A stretch of DNA of 64,000 nt from NCBI GenBank assembly GCA_947473475.1, contig CANJBZ010000004.1, positions 62,001 through 126,000 on the forward strand, given 5' to 3'. Each line of letters starts with the position of its first letter. Position 1 is the stretch's first letter. A model generated the notes under the pieces. It saw only the letters and a list, made by a program, of their open reading frames with translations. It ran no database searches and had not been told where the DNA came from. This document shows, one piece after another, positions 21,398-32,203 of this stretch. The DNA is from Alphaproteobacteria bacterium. Lineage in GTDB: Bacteria > Pseudomonadota > Alphaproteobacteria > Micropepsales > Micropepsaceae. Made by a program: the position numbers and the translations under genes.

Positions 21398-22176
21398 TCA
21401 ACCAGCGGCCGCTGGCGCGGGGCGTAACGGTGCAGCATGGCGCCATGATCCGAGAGCCACGCCTGGCTTCTTTCAATGTCGGGCACCAGCAATTCAACCA
21501 GGCGCCAGAAGCGCGGCTTGTGATTGAGTTCGCGCAAATGCGCAACTTCGTGGGCAACGACGTAATCGAGCACAGCGGGCGGTGCGAGCACGAGCCGCCA
21601 CGAGAACGACAGACTCCGCGCTGAAGAGCACGAGCCCCAGCGGCTGGACGTATCGCGGATCGTGATTCGTTTGGGGCGTACACCGAGCTGAGATGCGTAT
21701 TCCTCGACGCGCTCGTCGATCCGGCGTCGCGCCTCACGCTTCAGCCAATCGATCAGACGGCGGGATGCATGTTCCGGGCGCCCGCCGACGCGGATCGTTG
21801 GACGTGCCGCATCCCGGTCGATCCACACCGGAGCGCCTTTGCCTTCGCCCATGCGGATGACGTATTCTACGCCCCTGAACATAACGACCGATCCGACTTC
21901 GAGCTGTACCGGCTCGGGCACATCGGCGAGACGTCCGGCGATCCAGTCTTTTTCTTTCCGGGCGAAATCCAACGCACGATCGAACGAGCGTGACGAGGGT
22001 GAGACCACCGACACTTCGCCCGACGCCGGATCGACCTTCACGATGAAGCGGCGCGCACGGGGATTGGTGCGAAGAATGATCTCAACGGACTTGCCGTCGA
22101 TCTTCAGCAATTCGCGTTTGACCCGCCGCGCAGGTTTTGCGGATGACTCTTCGCGATTCTTTTTCTGCGCGTTCAT
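21394..22176 (-). CDS. YgjP-like/SprT-type metal-dependent hydrolase (M48-related)
   Basis: TSSRWGSCSSARSLSFSWRLVLAPPAVLDYVVAHEVAHLRELNHKPRFW. Confidence 0.9.
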   Translation of the reverse strand: MNAQKKNREESSAKPARRVKRELLKIDGKSVEIILRTNPRARRFIVKVDPASGEVSVVSPSSRSFDRALDFARKEKDWIAGRLADVPEPVQLEVGSVVMFRGVEYVIRMGEGKGAPVWIDRDAARPTIRVGGRPEHASRRLIDWLKREARRRIDERVEEYASQLGVRPKRITIRDTSSRWGSCSSARSLSFSWRLVLAPPAVLDYVVAHEVAHLRELNHKPRFWRLVELLVPDIERSQAWLSDHGAMLHRYAPRQRPLVD

Positions 22177-22501
22177 GGTCAAAGTCCCCGGCGAAACGCG
22201 AGCCGATCTCGCGTACGATCGCATCCAAGTTGTTGCGTGGCTTTGGCGGCTACCGCTTGCTAAAACCCGGTCGCGACCGCCTCAGCCCTCGCATTTAAGC
22301 GTGTGCCCTGCGGCGCTAACAAGGGATAAAGTGGGATTTGAGCCAAGTTTCTTAGAAAGTTGAAAACACTGGGAAATTTGCTTGTTCTCTGCAGGTTCTC
22401 CGTTCGCCGTTCGGTTTTTTATTCGCTGTTCGTAAATTCACCAAATTTGTTCCCTCCGCGAGGCTCTTGGCTAGGGCCTTGAGAAAGGCCAATATTCTTC
22501 G

Positions 22502-23011
22502 ATGACTCTTTCCGTCAGCAAAGATGAGGCGCTCACTGCCCCTGCCGCGGTTAAGCCTGCTATGTTTGTGGGCGCCGTCAGTTTGGCGTTGCTCCTGGGG
22601 GCATGGGGCTCACAATACCTGGGCGGACTCGTCCCTTGCGAGATGTGCATCTGGCAACGATGGCCCCATGGAGCGGCGATCATCGTCGGGCTGATCGGCG
22701 GCTGGATGCTCTCTACGCGCGTACTGCCCGCAGGGACCGCCCGGACGATAACCCTCCTCGCTATCGCGGCCATCGCTGTATCGGGCGCTATCGGCATCTT
22801 CCACGCCGGCGTGGAATGGAAGTTCTGGCCCGGCCCCGACGCCTGCACCGGGGTCGGCTATGTGCCGGGGCGCGATGATGACTTTAAGGTCGTTCGTTGC
22901 GACGAAGCGCAGTGGCGGCTGTTGGGGATTTCGCTCGCCGGTTACAACGCGGTGTTCTCCCTGGCTGCGGCGGCGTTCGCTCTGGCGATGTTGCGCCGCG
23001 CCAAGGCCTGA
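22502..23011 (+). CDS. Disulfide bond formation protein DsbB-like
   Basis: Four TM segments, CEMCIWQRWPH, second Cys pair around CTGVGYVPGRDDDFKVVRCDEAQW. Confidence 0.88.
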   Translation: MTLSVSKDEALTAPAAVKPAMFVGAVSLALLLGAWGSQYLGGLVPCEMCIWQRWPHGAAIIVGLIGGWMLSTRVLPAGTARTITLLAIAAIAVSGAIGIFHAGVEWKFWPGPDACTGVGYVPGRDDDFKVVRCDEAQWRLLGISLAGYNAVFSLAAAAFALAMLRRAKA

Positions 23012-23016
23012 ACCCC

Positions 23017-23604
23017 ATGAACGCTCCCGCACGCAACATCGCACGAGGACCGCGTCCTGCTCTTCCCGGAACGCAGCCGCTGGCCGCGCCGGATGTGGAA
23101 GCCATGATCCGCGTCGACCACGCCGGCGAGTTCGGCGCTCTGCGCATTTACGAAGGCCAGCTTGCGGTCTTGTCGCGCACGCACAGCGGTAGCGCCGGCG
23201 TGCAAGCGATCCGGCACATGGCCGCGCAAGAACAAGAGCACTTCGACGCCTTCGATCGCATGATTAAGGACCGTGGCGTACGGCCGACCGCTCTCGAACC
23301 GCTCTGGCGTGTTGCGGGCTTTGCGCTGGGCGCGGCCTCGGCCCTCATGGGTGAAAAGGCGGCCATGGCCTGTACGGTCGCGGTCGAAGACGTGATCGAC
23401 GAACATTATTCCAGGCAGATCGAGCGCCTGGGCAACAGCGAGCCGGAGCTGAAATCGGCAATCCAGGATTTTCACGCCGACGAATGCGCGCACCGTGACG
23501 CGGCGATTGAGCGCGGCGCACAGGATGCGGCCGGCTATCCGCTGCTATCGGCGGCGATCCGCATGTCGTGCCGCGTCGCCATTGCGCTGTCGGAGCGCAT
23601 ATGA
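23017..23604 (+). CDS. coq7: COQ7-type demethoxyubiquinone hydroxylase
   Basis: MIRVDHAGEFGALRIYEGQ, AAQEQEHFDAFDRM, FHADECAHRDAAI diiron motifs. Confidence 0.95.
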   Translation: MNAPARNIARGPRPALPGTQPLAAPDVEAMIRVDHAGEFGALRIYEGQLAVLSRTHSGSAGVQAIRHMAAQEQEHFDAFDRMIKDRGVRPTALEPLWRVAGFALGAASALMGEKAAMACTVAVEDVIDEHYSRQIERLGNSEPELKSAIQDFHADECAHRDAAIERGAQDAAGYPLLSAAIRMSCRVAIALSERI

Positions 23605-24272
23605 ACGCTGCCGCGCAGTTGCCGATCCGGCGCGCGACACAAGCCGACGTCCCGCGTATCGCACGCCTCTTCACAGCCGCGTTTGCACGCGATCCCGTAT
23701 TCGACTGGCTGGCGCGCACCGGCAGCAAGCGGTACGCCGCGCTTGAGCGGTTCTTCGCTTGGATTCTGGAGCACCGCACCGTTCCGCATGGCGAGACCTG
23801 GATCAGCGGCGACAGCGCCGCAGCCGCCGCCTGGATTCCACCCTATGCAGCGCCCGGCCCATCGCGGCTGGCCGAAGATTTGCGTTTGCTCCCGGTCATG
23901 TTGCGATTGACGGGCGTGTCGCGGCTTCCGCGCGGCGCTTCGATGGCGGCAGCGATGGAGAACGCGCACCCGAACGTGCCGTATTTCTACCTGGCGTTCA
24001 TTGCCGTTGCACCCAGGATGCAAGGCGCGGGACGCGGCTCCAATTTGTTGCGGCAGACGCTTGCTCGAGCGGACGCGGCAGGCGCGGGCGCCTATCTGGA
24101 AAATTCCAATCCGCGAAATCTCGGCCTTTATCAACGCGCCGGTTTCGCTGTGACGCGCGAAATCAAAGCGCGCCCCGATGCGCCGCCGGTTTACGCCATG
24201 TGGCGCAATGCCGAAGAGAGAGCGACCGGAACTTGGACGCGCGATTACGGCTCCAAGACGATGTCCCAATAG
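23601..24272 (+). CDS. GNAT family N-acetyltransferase
   Basis: IRRATQADVPRIARLFTAAF...YLAFIAVAPRMQGAGRGSNLL...YLENSNPRNLGLYQRAGFAV. Confidence 0.88.
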   Translation: MNAAAQLPIRRATQADVPRIARLFTAAFARDPVFDWLARTGSKRYAALERFFAWILEHRTVPHGETWISGDSAAAAAWIPPYAAPGPSRLAEDLRLLPVMLRLTGVSRLPRGASMAAAMENAHPNVPYFYLAFIAVAPRMQGAGRGSNLLRQTLARADAAGAGAYLENSNPRNLGLYQRAGFAVTREIKARPDAPPVYAMWRNAEERATGTWTRDYGSKTMSQ

Positions 24273-24805
24273 AGATAGTCCGTCCACGAATCGTGCAGAT
24301 AGTTGGGCGGAAACATCCGTCCATGATTCTGAAGGGCCGCGACCGAGGGCTTATGCGGCGGAATGCGCGGATGCATGCCGGCGCGGTGCGGAAGCATGCT
24401 GCCTTTCATCAAATTGCAGCCCGCGCACGCGGTCACGACATTGTCCCAGGTCGTGCGTCCGCCGCGCGACCGCGGAATGACATGATCGAAGGTGAGATCG
24501 TCTTTCGATCCGCAATACTGGCACTGGAAGCGATCGCGCAGGAAAACATTGAATCGCGTGAAGGCCGGATTTCGCGTCGGCTTCACATAGGTCTTCAGCG
24601 AGACGACCGACGGTAGCCGCATTTGGAAGTTGGCCGCGTGAACCGTGCGTTCGTATTCCGCGACGATATTCACGCGGTCCAGGAATACGGCTTTGATGGT
24701 GTCCTGCCAGGACCACAGCGATAGCGGAAAATAGCTCAGCGGGCGGTAATCCGCGTTGAGCACGAGAGCCGGGCAATTGCCGGGAAGACGAGCGCCCGCT
24801 AGCAC
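24245..24805 (-). CDS. HNH endonuclease
   Basis: RDRFQCQYCGSKDDLTFDHVIPRSRGGRTTWDNVVTACAGCNLMKGSM. Confidence 0.93.
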   Translation of the reverse strand: MLAGARLPGNCPALVLNADYRPLSYFPLSLWSWQDTIKAVFLDRVNIVAEYERTVHAANFQMRLPSVVSLKTYVKPTRNPAFTRFNVFLRDRFQCQYCGSKDDLTFDHVIPRSRGGRTTWDNVVTACAGCNLMKGSMLPHRAGMHPRIPPHKPSVAALQNHGRMFPPNYLHDSWTDYLYWDIVLEP

Positions 24806-24953
24806 GACAGTGTTTCCGTACTGAAGGTCCTATCTCCCGTCAAAACGAAGAAATACGCCATCTGCATGAAACATAACCGGAAGCCGGCGCATCCGCCAAC
24901 CCCCGAAGCAGCATAAGTGATTCGTCATGACGGCGGGATGACAGCGGTCGCCG

Positions 24954-25334
24954 TCAGGCGTTCTTTCGCAGCCACTCCGCGAATTGCGCTTCCGTGAGTT
25001 CTCCTGAGGCCAGATCGAGAACGACAAGTACCGCTTCGGCCTTATCCGCCTTCAGCGCGATCCCGTTGATGCGCAGGAACACACCCGCGGCGATAAAGGC
25101 GGCGCGTTTGTTGCCATCGGCAAAGGGATGGTTTCTCGCAATGCCGAATGCGTAGTCTGCCACCAGCCGAAAAGGATCGGTCACGTTCTCATAAGCATGG
25201 AGATTGCGCGCCCGGCTCATAGCGGAAGCGAGCAAGCCCGCGTCGCGCAACCCTTCCATCCCGCCGTGCTCGGCGAGACTTTCTTGATGGAGCAACTCGA
25301 TGACGCGGCGCGAAACCCAGATGGGTTCGCTCAT
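24954..25334 (-). CDS. Doc/Fic family death-on-curing toxin
   Basis: Fic motif NHPFADGNKRAAF; GGMEGLRDAGLLASAMSR; overlaps upstream antitoxin ORF. Confidence 0.92.
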   Translation of the reverse strand: MSEPIWVSRRVIELLHQESLAEHGGMEGLRDAGLLASAMSRARNLHAYENVTDPFRLVADYAFGIARNHPFADGNKRAAFIAAGVFLRINGIALKADKAEAVLVVLDLASGELTEAQFAEWLRKNA

Positions 25335-25558
25335 TTGGCCAACGCACGCAACGTATCGCGATATTCCTTCATGAATTCGCGCCCGGCATCCAGTTGCTTG
25401 GACACCTCAGGATCATAGGGCGAAAGCTCGTATCCATTCTGAGTTTCCGAGCATATCAGCGTGTCGCCCTTGCTTACCTTGAGCGCCGCCAACATCTCCT
25501 TAGGCAGGATCACGCCCAGGGAATTGCCGATTTGCGTGATTTTCAAAGGAATAGTCAT
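25331..25558 (-). CDS. AbrB/MazE/SpoVT-type antitoxin partner of Doc
   Basis: MTIPLKITQIGNSLGVILPKEMLAALKVSKGDTLI; stop/start overlap with toxin. Confidence 0.88.
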   Translation of the reverse strand: MTIPLKITQIGNSLGVILPKEMLAALKVSKGDTLICSETQNGYELSPYDPEVSKQLDAGREFMKEYRDTLRALAK

Positions 25559-25661
25559 AGGCCGCACCTATTCTAACTTTTATTATAACAGGAGGAACAT
25601 TATTGGGGAAGCTTGGCCTGCAACGTCCCTGGAGCGTTACCGCCCTAAAGGAGGCAATCGC

Positions 25662-26401
25662 ATGCGGTGGGGAGAGGGCAACCGGTACGGCGGGGTCTGG
25701 GACCGGCGCGGCATGGGCGGCGTTGGTCTTGCCGGCGGAGGGATCGGCGCGGCGGCGCTGGGGCTGATCGGCTACTTCTTTTTCGGGATCGACCCGCTCG
25801 TCATCATGGATGCCGTCAGATGGGCATGACGTACCAGCCGCCCAATCCACTGGTGCTCTACGAACAGGCAACCGGCACGCAATGCGGAACGGGGGAGTCG
25901 GCGATGGGCCCGTTCTACTGCCCCAGGGATTCGCGTGTGTATCTGGACCTTACGTTCTTCCAGGAACTGTCTTCGCGGTTCAATGCCCCGGGCGATTTCG
26001 CGCAAGCCTATGTCATCGCGCACGAAATCGGCCATCACGTGCAGAACCTGCTCGGCGCCAGCGAACAGGTTCTGCAGGCCGAAGCCCGCGCCGGAAGCCG
26101 CCGCAGCGCCAACCGGTATTCCGTCGCGCTCGAACTTCAGGCCGATTGCTTTGCGGGGGTTTGGGCCGCGCATGCGGGCGAAGTTTCAGGTGGCAAAGTG
26201 GCGCTCGAACCTGGCGATCTGGACGAAGGCTTGCGCGCCGCTGCATCCGTCGGCGACGACACGCTGCAAAAGCAGACGCGCGGACGTGTCGTGCCGGACT
26301 CGTTCACGCACGGCTCGGCAGCGCAGCGCCAGCATTGGCTCCAGCAGGGCTATTCTACCGGCGATCCGAAGGCTTGCGACACCTTCACCGAAATCCGCTG
26401 A
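25662..26401 (+). pseudogene. Neutral zinc metallopeptidase (YpfJ/KPN_02809-like), disrupted by internal deletion and frameshift
   Basis: AAAGGAGG ribosome-binding site then MRWGEGNRYGGVWDRRGMGGVGLAGGG (ends at stop 25829); catalytic part MGMTYQPPNPLVLYEQ...FYCPRDSRVYLDLTFF...AYVIAHEIGHHVQNLLG is in another frame (from about 25820). Confidence 0.75.
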
Positions 26402-26710
26402 CTATTCCGGGGCGAGGGTGACCTTGATGCCGTCGGTGTTCGCGTTGATCTGAATTTGGCAGGCCAGGCGCGAATTCGGCTCCACGGCCAGCGCCATGTC
26501 CAGCATGTCCAGCTCTTCGGGTGAGGCAGGGTTCAGCTTCTCGAACCAGCCTTCCTCGACATAGACATGGCAGGTCGCGCAGGCGCAGGCGCCGCCGCAT
26601 TCCGCGGTAATGGGAAGGCCCGCATCGCGCAGCGCCTCCATGACGGTCCAGCCGTCATTGCCTTCGAGGGTGTGTTCGACGCCTTTACGGTCGCGTGCAA
26701 AGATTTTCAT
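26402..26710 (-). CDS. 2Fe-2S ferredoxin
   Basis: AECGGACACATCHVYVEEGW and C-terminal RLACQI. Confidence 0.93.
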   Translation of the reverse strand: MKIFARDRKGVEHTLEGNDGWTVMEALRDAGLPITAECGGACACATCHVYVEEGWFEKLNPASPEELDMLDMALAVEPNSRLACQIQINANTDGIKVTLAPE

Positions 26711-26721
26711 GAGCAGACGCC

Positions 26722-27882
<1,161 letters not shown>

Positions 27883-28227
27883 TCACACGCTGTGTTTCAG
27901 CAGCTCTTCGATGAAGACATGCACGGCGGCACTGTCACGCTTTAGCCGTTCGAGGATTTGATAGGCTGCGCCCGCGCTGGTTTTTTCCGCATCGGCCGCC
28001 GCTTCTCCCAGGTCGAACGCCCCGATCCCGCGCGCCGCGCCCTTGAGCTGGTGACTGATCTCCTGCCACGCCTTGTTATTGGCGTCGGAACCGGCGAGTT
28101 CCTCCAACTCGGCAAGAATGGTGCGGCACTGCCCATCGAAGAGCTGCAGGATTTCCGAATTGATGCGGCTGTCGCCGCCGGTGTAGCGATCGAGGTGGGC
28201 AAGGTCGACGGGCTTGGCGCCGGGCAT
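27883..28227 (-). CDS. Hpt (histidine phosphotransfer) domain protein
   Basis: HQLKGAARGIGAFDLGEAA phosphoacceptor-type motif; AGGAG upstream of ATG at 28227. Confidence 0.82.
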   Translation of the reverse strand: MPGAKPVDLAHLDRYTGGDSRINSEILQLFDGQCRTILAELEELAGSDANNKAWQEISHQLKGAARGIGAFDLGEAAADAEKTSAGAAYQILERLKRDSAAVHVFIEELLKHSV

Positions 28228-28285
28228 GCGAGCGGCTCCTATTAGGTGACCTCCCATGATTCCGCCCAGAGCCGTTCAAACCCCG

Positions 28286-28564
28286 TTAATCCGACAGAGC
28301 CAGCCGTCCCTTTTCCGTCAGCTTGCAAATCAGCCAATCGGGTTTCATCGGATTGCCGAACCAGGGTTCCGCCCAGCCATGGGTTATGCAGGCACGAACG
28401 AGCGCAGGATGCATGTGTTGCCCATGCTCGTCGAAAAGCGGGAGCTTGCCTCCAGGCTGTGCAAGCCCGCGCACCAGATAGCCGCGTTGCGCCGCATTGG
28501 GTGTGCCACCCGGCGCTTCCGTCAGCGGCTCATCGCCGTTTGCCGATGGTTCAGCTCCAGCCAT
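28286..28564 (-). CDS. Small protein of unknown function
   Basis: MAGAEPSANGDEPLTEAPGGTPNAAQRGYLVRGLAQPGGKLPLFDEHGQ...; start at 28564. Confidence 0.6.
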   Translation of the reverse strand: MAGAEPSANGDEPLTEAPGGTPNAAQRGYLVRGLAQPGGKLPLFDEHGQHMHPALVRACITHGWAEPWFGNPMKPDWLICKLTEKGRLALSD

Positions 28565-28709
28565 GGCGACCCCTTTTGTGTTGCGTAAGGTAATAGAACG
28601 GCTTTCCAATGTGGTCGAGCGGACGATACAAACCAACAGCGCCTTCTGGTTAACCCTTTAGGCGCCCATTTCCATTCCACTATACCGGCGTAAGCGCAAA
28701 GGTCAGGTC

Positions 28710-30893
28710 ATGGCGAGTTTACGGACCCAGATCTCTGGTGAAGGCGGCGAGCCGACGCTCGACATTCCAACGCCCGACACCGGCGGCAAGGGCGAAATTC
28801 TGCATCTGCAACCCTCAGCCGAGGGGCCTGCCATAGCGGTTCGCGATGAGGCGCCGCGCAAGGGCGCCGGCACCATCGTTTTCGCCATTGTGCTGGGGTC
28901 CTTCTGGGTCGGGGCGGCTATCGCCTATCTCTCGGGATATTTCGGCGCGCAGGATTTCGCGCGCCTCGATCCGCAACTGCTGGGTTTTGCCGCGGCGCTG
29001 ACCTTCCTGCCGCCGCTTCTGTTTATCGCTGCCGGCCTCGCTCTGGCGCGGGCACGCACGCTGGGCGATACCGCGCGGCGGCTCGCTTACGTCTCGGAAC
29101 TGCTGATAACAGCCGATGACAGCGCGGTGCAAAGCACGCAGCGCGTCGGGCGCGCCGTGCGCCGCGAACTCGATGCGTTATCGGCCGGACTCGATGGAGC
29201 GTTGCAGCGGTTCCGGGCGCTGGAAACGGTGCTGGAAGAGCGCGTTGGTCAATTGGAAGAAGCAAGCGCCCGCGCCGGCGTCAAAGCTGAAACCATCGCG
29301 CAGCGCCTTCAGTCCGAGCGTGAAGGAATCGACGAGCTGGCCTCCCGTCTCGATGAGACTGCGTCCCGCGCGGCCGAAATGCTGGCCGGGCGCACTGCAC
29401 AGTTGAAAGCGATCATCGAAAGCGCCGGCGGGGAATTGAAGGCGGCGGGCCAGACACTCGATACGCAAGTGACGCAATTTCGCGATGCCGCCGAGCGCGC
29501 CGCACGCGCCCCCCAAGCTGTGGCACTGGAACTGGACCGGCATGCCAAAGATATCGAAAGCGCAGGCGAAGCGGCTGCCCAGCGGGCGGAGTTCGTGCTC
29601 GCACGGCAGGAGCGCCAGCGCGTCGCCATGGGCGAGTTGCTGGCGCGGCTGAAAGACGAGGCCGAACAGTTCGAAGCGCAAATGCTCGCCCAACGCGAGA
29701 TGGTCGAGAAAGCCGCCGACGGCCTCGCAAGCCAGGCCAAGCGTCTGGACGAAATCGCCGATGCAGGTACGCAACGGATGGACGCGGCCATGGTCACTGG
29801 CGGCGCAACATTGAGCGCCCAGGTGCAGAAGCTCAACGCGATCACCGAAGAGGGCCTGCAGCGCATCGATGCCGCCATGGCGCAAACGGCACAGCGATCC
29901 AGTCAGTTGATCTCAGGCTTCGGCGCCGATGCGGACCGCATCGCCGATATGTCGGATGCAGCCTCTGCCGCGATCGGGCGCATGGTGGAGTCGCTGCGCG
30001 AAGCGGCCGCGAACGCAAAGGCGTTGTTCGCCGAAAGCACGGACACAGGACAGCGGCGCGCCATCGAATATGTGGGCGAGACGATGGCGCAATGCCAATT
30101 GCTGCTGACAGCGGCGGGCAATCTGGCGGAGGAAGCGGAGAAGGCGCGTTCCATGCTGGCCCGCGCCGGAGAGGAAGCGCACCGCCATATCATTGCGCTC
30201 CCCGGCGTCGCGCAGCAGGAGGCGCAGCGCATACGCGAGACGTTGCGGGCCGAAACAGACCAGGTGCTGGACGTGTCGGCGCGCGCCATTACGACGCTGC
30301 AATCCCGGAGCGGCATACGGAGAGGCGCAGAGCCGCGCATCGGCGCGCCGGAGGCCCAACCCGAAGAGCCGGAAACGGCAGGGGAAGGTTTGCGCGGCTT
30401 GGCGCGCTTCATCACCGGGCCCAAGCGGCGGCAGCAAGAGCGTGCGGCTGCGAAGGCGAAAGGCAATTACGATTTGTCGGCGGTGCTGGCCGCAGCGGAT
30501 GCCGGTACGAAAACAACCTTGCGGCCTGGCGCGGCGGCGGCGCTTTCCGCGCTGCAGACGGCGCTCGCCGATCTGGCGGGCGATCTGGAGGAGCTGGCGG
30601 GCGAGACGTCGGATCCCGCGTTGTGGCGGCGCTATCTCGATGGCGACCGCGGCGTATTCGCCCGGCGCTTAGCCGCTTCGATCGGACCGGAATCCATCAA
30701 CCGCATTACCGATCTCTACCGCGAAAATCCGCGCTTCCACGAAGCGGCGGACAGCTACATGACCGAGTTCGAATCGCTGCTGACGCGGGCCCGCGAAGGG
30801 GACCGCGACGGCTTTCTGGCCTCTACGCTGCTGACCGCCGATACCGGCAAAATCTATCTGGCGATTGCTTATGCGCTTGGGCGGCTGGAGTGA
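28710..30893 (+). CDS. Large membrane-anchored coiled-coil protein (TipN-like architecture)
   Basis: Two N-terminal TM helices (TIVFAIVLGSFWVGAAIAYL, LTFLPPLLFIAAGLALA) then >400 aa heptad-rich Ala/Glu/Arg coiled coil. Confidence 0.65.
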   Translation: MASLRTQISGEGGEPTLDIPTPDTGGKGEILHLQPSAEGPAIAVRDEAPRKGAGTIVFAIVLGSFWVGAAIAYLSGYFGAQDFARLDPQLLGFAAALTFLPPLLFIAAGLALARARTLGDTARRLAYVSELLITADDSAVQSTQRVGRAVRRELDALSAGLDGALQRFRALETVLEERVGQLEEASARAGVKAETIAQRLQSEREGIDELASRLDETASRAAEMLAGRTAQLKAIIESAGGELKAAGQTLDTQVTQFRDAAERAARAPQAVALELDRHAKDIESAGEAAAQRAEFVLARQERQRVAMGELLARLKDEAEQFEAQMLAQREMVEKAADGLASQAKRLDEIADAGTQRMDAAMVTGGATLSAQVQKLNAITEEGLQRIDAAMAQTAQRSSQLISGFGADADRIADMSDAASAAIGRMVESLREAAANAKALFAESTDTGQRRAIEYVGETMAQCQLLLTAAGNLAEEAEKARSMLARAGEEAHRHIIALPGVAQQEAQRIRETLRAETDQVLDVSARAITTLQSRSGIRRGAEPRIGAPEAQPEEPETAGEGLRGLARFITGPKRRQQERAAAKAKGNYDLSAVLAAADAGTKTTLRPGAAAALSALQTALADLAGDLEELAGETSDPALWRRYLDGDRGVFARRLAASIGPESINRITDLYRENPRFHEAADSYMTEFESLLTRAREGDRDGFLASTLLTADTGKIYLAIAYALGRLE

Positions 30894-32203
30894 CGTATCA
30901 GGCGCGCGGCATAGAACCCGTCCATCCCGCCTTTCTCGGCCCAGAAGCAAGGTAGCGTCGTCAGATCGCCTTTGGCTGACACAAAGGCAGGATCGAAAAC
31001 CTCGGTCGCTGTGACCGGATTACGCGCGAAATCCGCGTTGCGGCGAAGGAAAGCATCAACCTGCTGCTCGCCTTCTTCGGGTTCGAGCGAACATACGGCG
31101 TACACGAGCGTCCCCGATGGAGCGGTCATTTCGGCCGCCGCGTCCAGCAATTCGGCTTGCAGCGTTTCGGTAATCTGAAGGTCGGCGGCGCTTTTCAACC
31201 ACGGAAGGTCGGGATGCCGCCGGATCGTGCCCGTCGCCATGCAGGGCGCATCCAACAGAACAAACGGAGCAGGCTCAGTGGGACGCCAATCGCGCGCATC
31301 GCCGGTGACAAGTTCGGCTGACAGATTCAGGCGCTGAAGGTTTTCGCGCACCGTCGCCAGCCTTTCGAACGCGACATCGACCGCCGTAACAAACGCGCCC
31401 TGCGCCGCAAGTTGCGCGGACTTTCCGCCGGGCGCGGCGCACAGATCGATCACACGTTTTCCCGCGACATCGCCGAACAGGCGCACGGGCAAGGTCGCGG
31501 CGAAATCCTGAATCCACCATTCGCCTTCATTATATCCGGACAGTTCCTCGATACGGCCGGCCTGGGTCAGGCGAAGCCGTCCGGGGGCAAGGCTCATCAT
31601 GCCTTCAATATCCGTGGACGGATTATTTTCCGCTTTCAGCATTAAATCGAGCGGCGGAATTTGCAGATGCGCGGTGGCAATGGCGCGAGCTGTCTCTTGG
31701 CCATAATGTTCTACCCAGCGCGGCCACAGCCAATCGGGCGTGTTCAGCACGGCTTCGTCTTGTGACGCAATAACTGCCGCGCCCTCGCGCGTAACCCGGC
31801 GAAGCACGGCGTTGATCAGCGCCTTGAAGTGGACAGATTTGGAGTCGGTCTGCGCCAGCCGGTTGGCGGCATCGACCGCAGCGTGGGGCGCAACATTCAA
31901 GAACAAAAGCTCGCAAGCCCCAGCGATCAATATCTCAAGCGTTGGGCCTGCTTTATGCGGTTGCGGCGCTTTGGGCACGAAGACGCGGATGAGCGCCTCC
32001 AATTGCCCGAAGCGGCGCAGCGAGGTGGCTGCGATGAGGCGGGCAAAACCCGCATCGCGCGGCGCCAAATTGCTTTTGCTCAGCGCGTCGGCAATCGCAG
32101 CGTCCAGCGGCCGCTTCTTGCGAAGCACGTCGGAGAGAATTTGAAGAGCCGCCTTGCGCGCCGGCAGCCCCGGCTGAGCGTTCCCGGCGGCGCTCAACTC
32201 CAC
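30869..32203 (-). CDS. RsmB/NOP family rRNA (cytosine-C5) methyltransferase
   Basis: [55 protein letters not shown]-terminal NusB-like domain. Confidence 0.93.
   Translation of the reverse strand: MELSAAGNAQPGLPARKAALQILSDVLRKKRPLDAAIADALSKSNLAPRDAGFARLIAATSLRRFGQLEALIRVFVPKAPQPHKAGPTLEILIAGACELLFLNVAPHAAVDAANRLAQTDSKSVHFKALINAVLRRVTREGAAVIASQDEAVLNTPDWLWPRWVEHYGQETARAIATAHLQIPPLDLMLKAENNPSTDIEGMMSLAPGRLRLTQAGRIEELSGYNEGEWWIQDFAATLPVRLFGDVAGKRVIDLCAAPGGKSAQLAAQGAFVTAVDVAFERLATVRENLQRLNLSAELVTGDARDWRPTEPAPFVLLDAPCMATGTIRRHPDLPWLKSAADLQITETLQAELLDAAAEMTAPSGTLVYAVCSLEPEEGEQQVDAFLRRNADFARNPVTATEVFDPAFVSAKGDLTTLPCFWAEKGGMDGFYAARLIRHSSRPSA

Noticed and set aside
22230-22500. Gene-free stretch checked for a tRNA or ncRNA
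   Set aside because: No cloverleaf, CCA end or convincing hairpin found by eye; not enough evidence.
24954-25558. Possibility that Doc/AbrB marks a prophage or plasmid remnant
   Set aside because: No phage, integrase or plasmid genes nearby; flanking genes are ordinary chromosomal genes.
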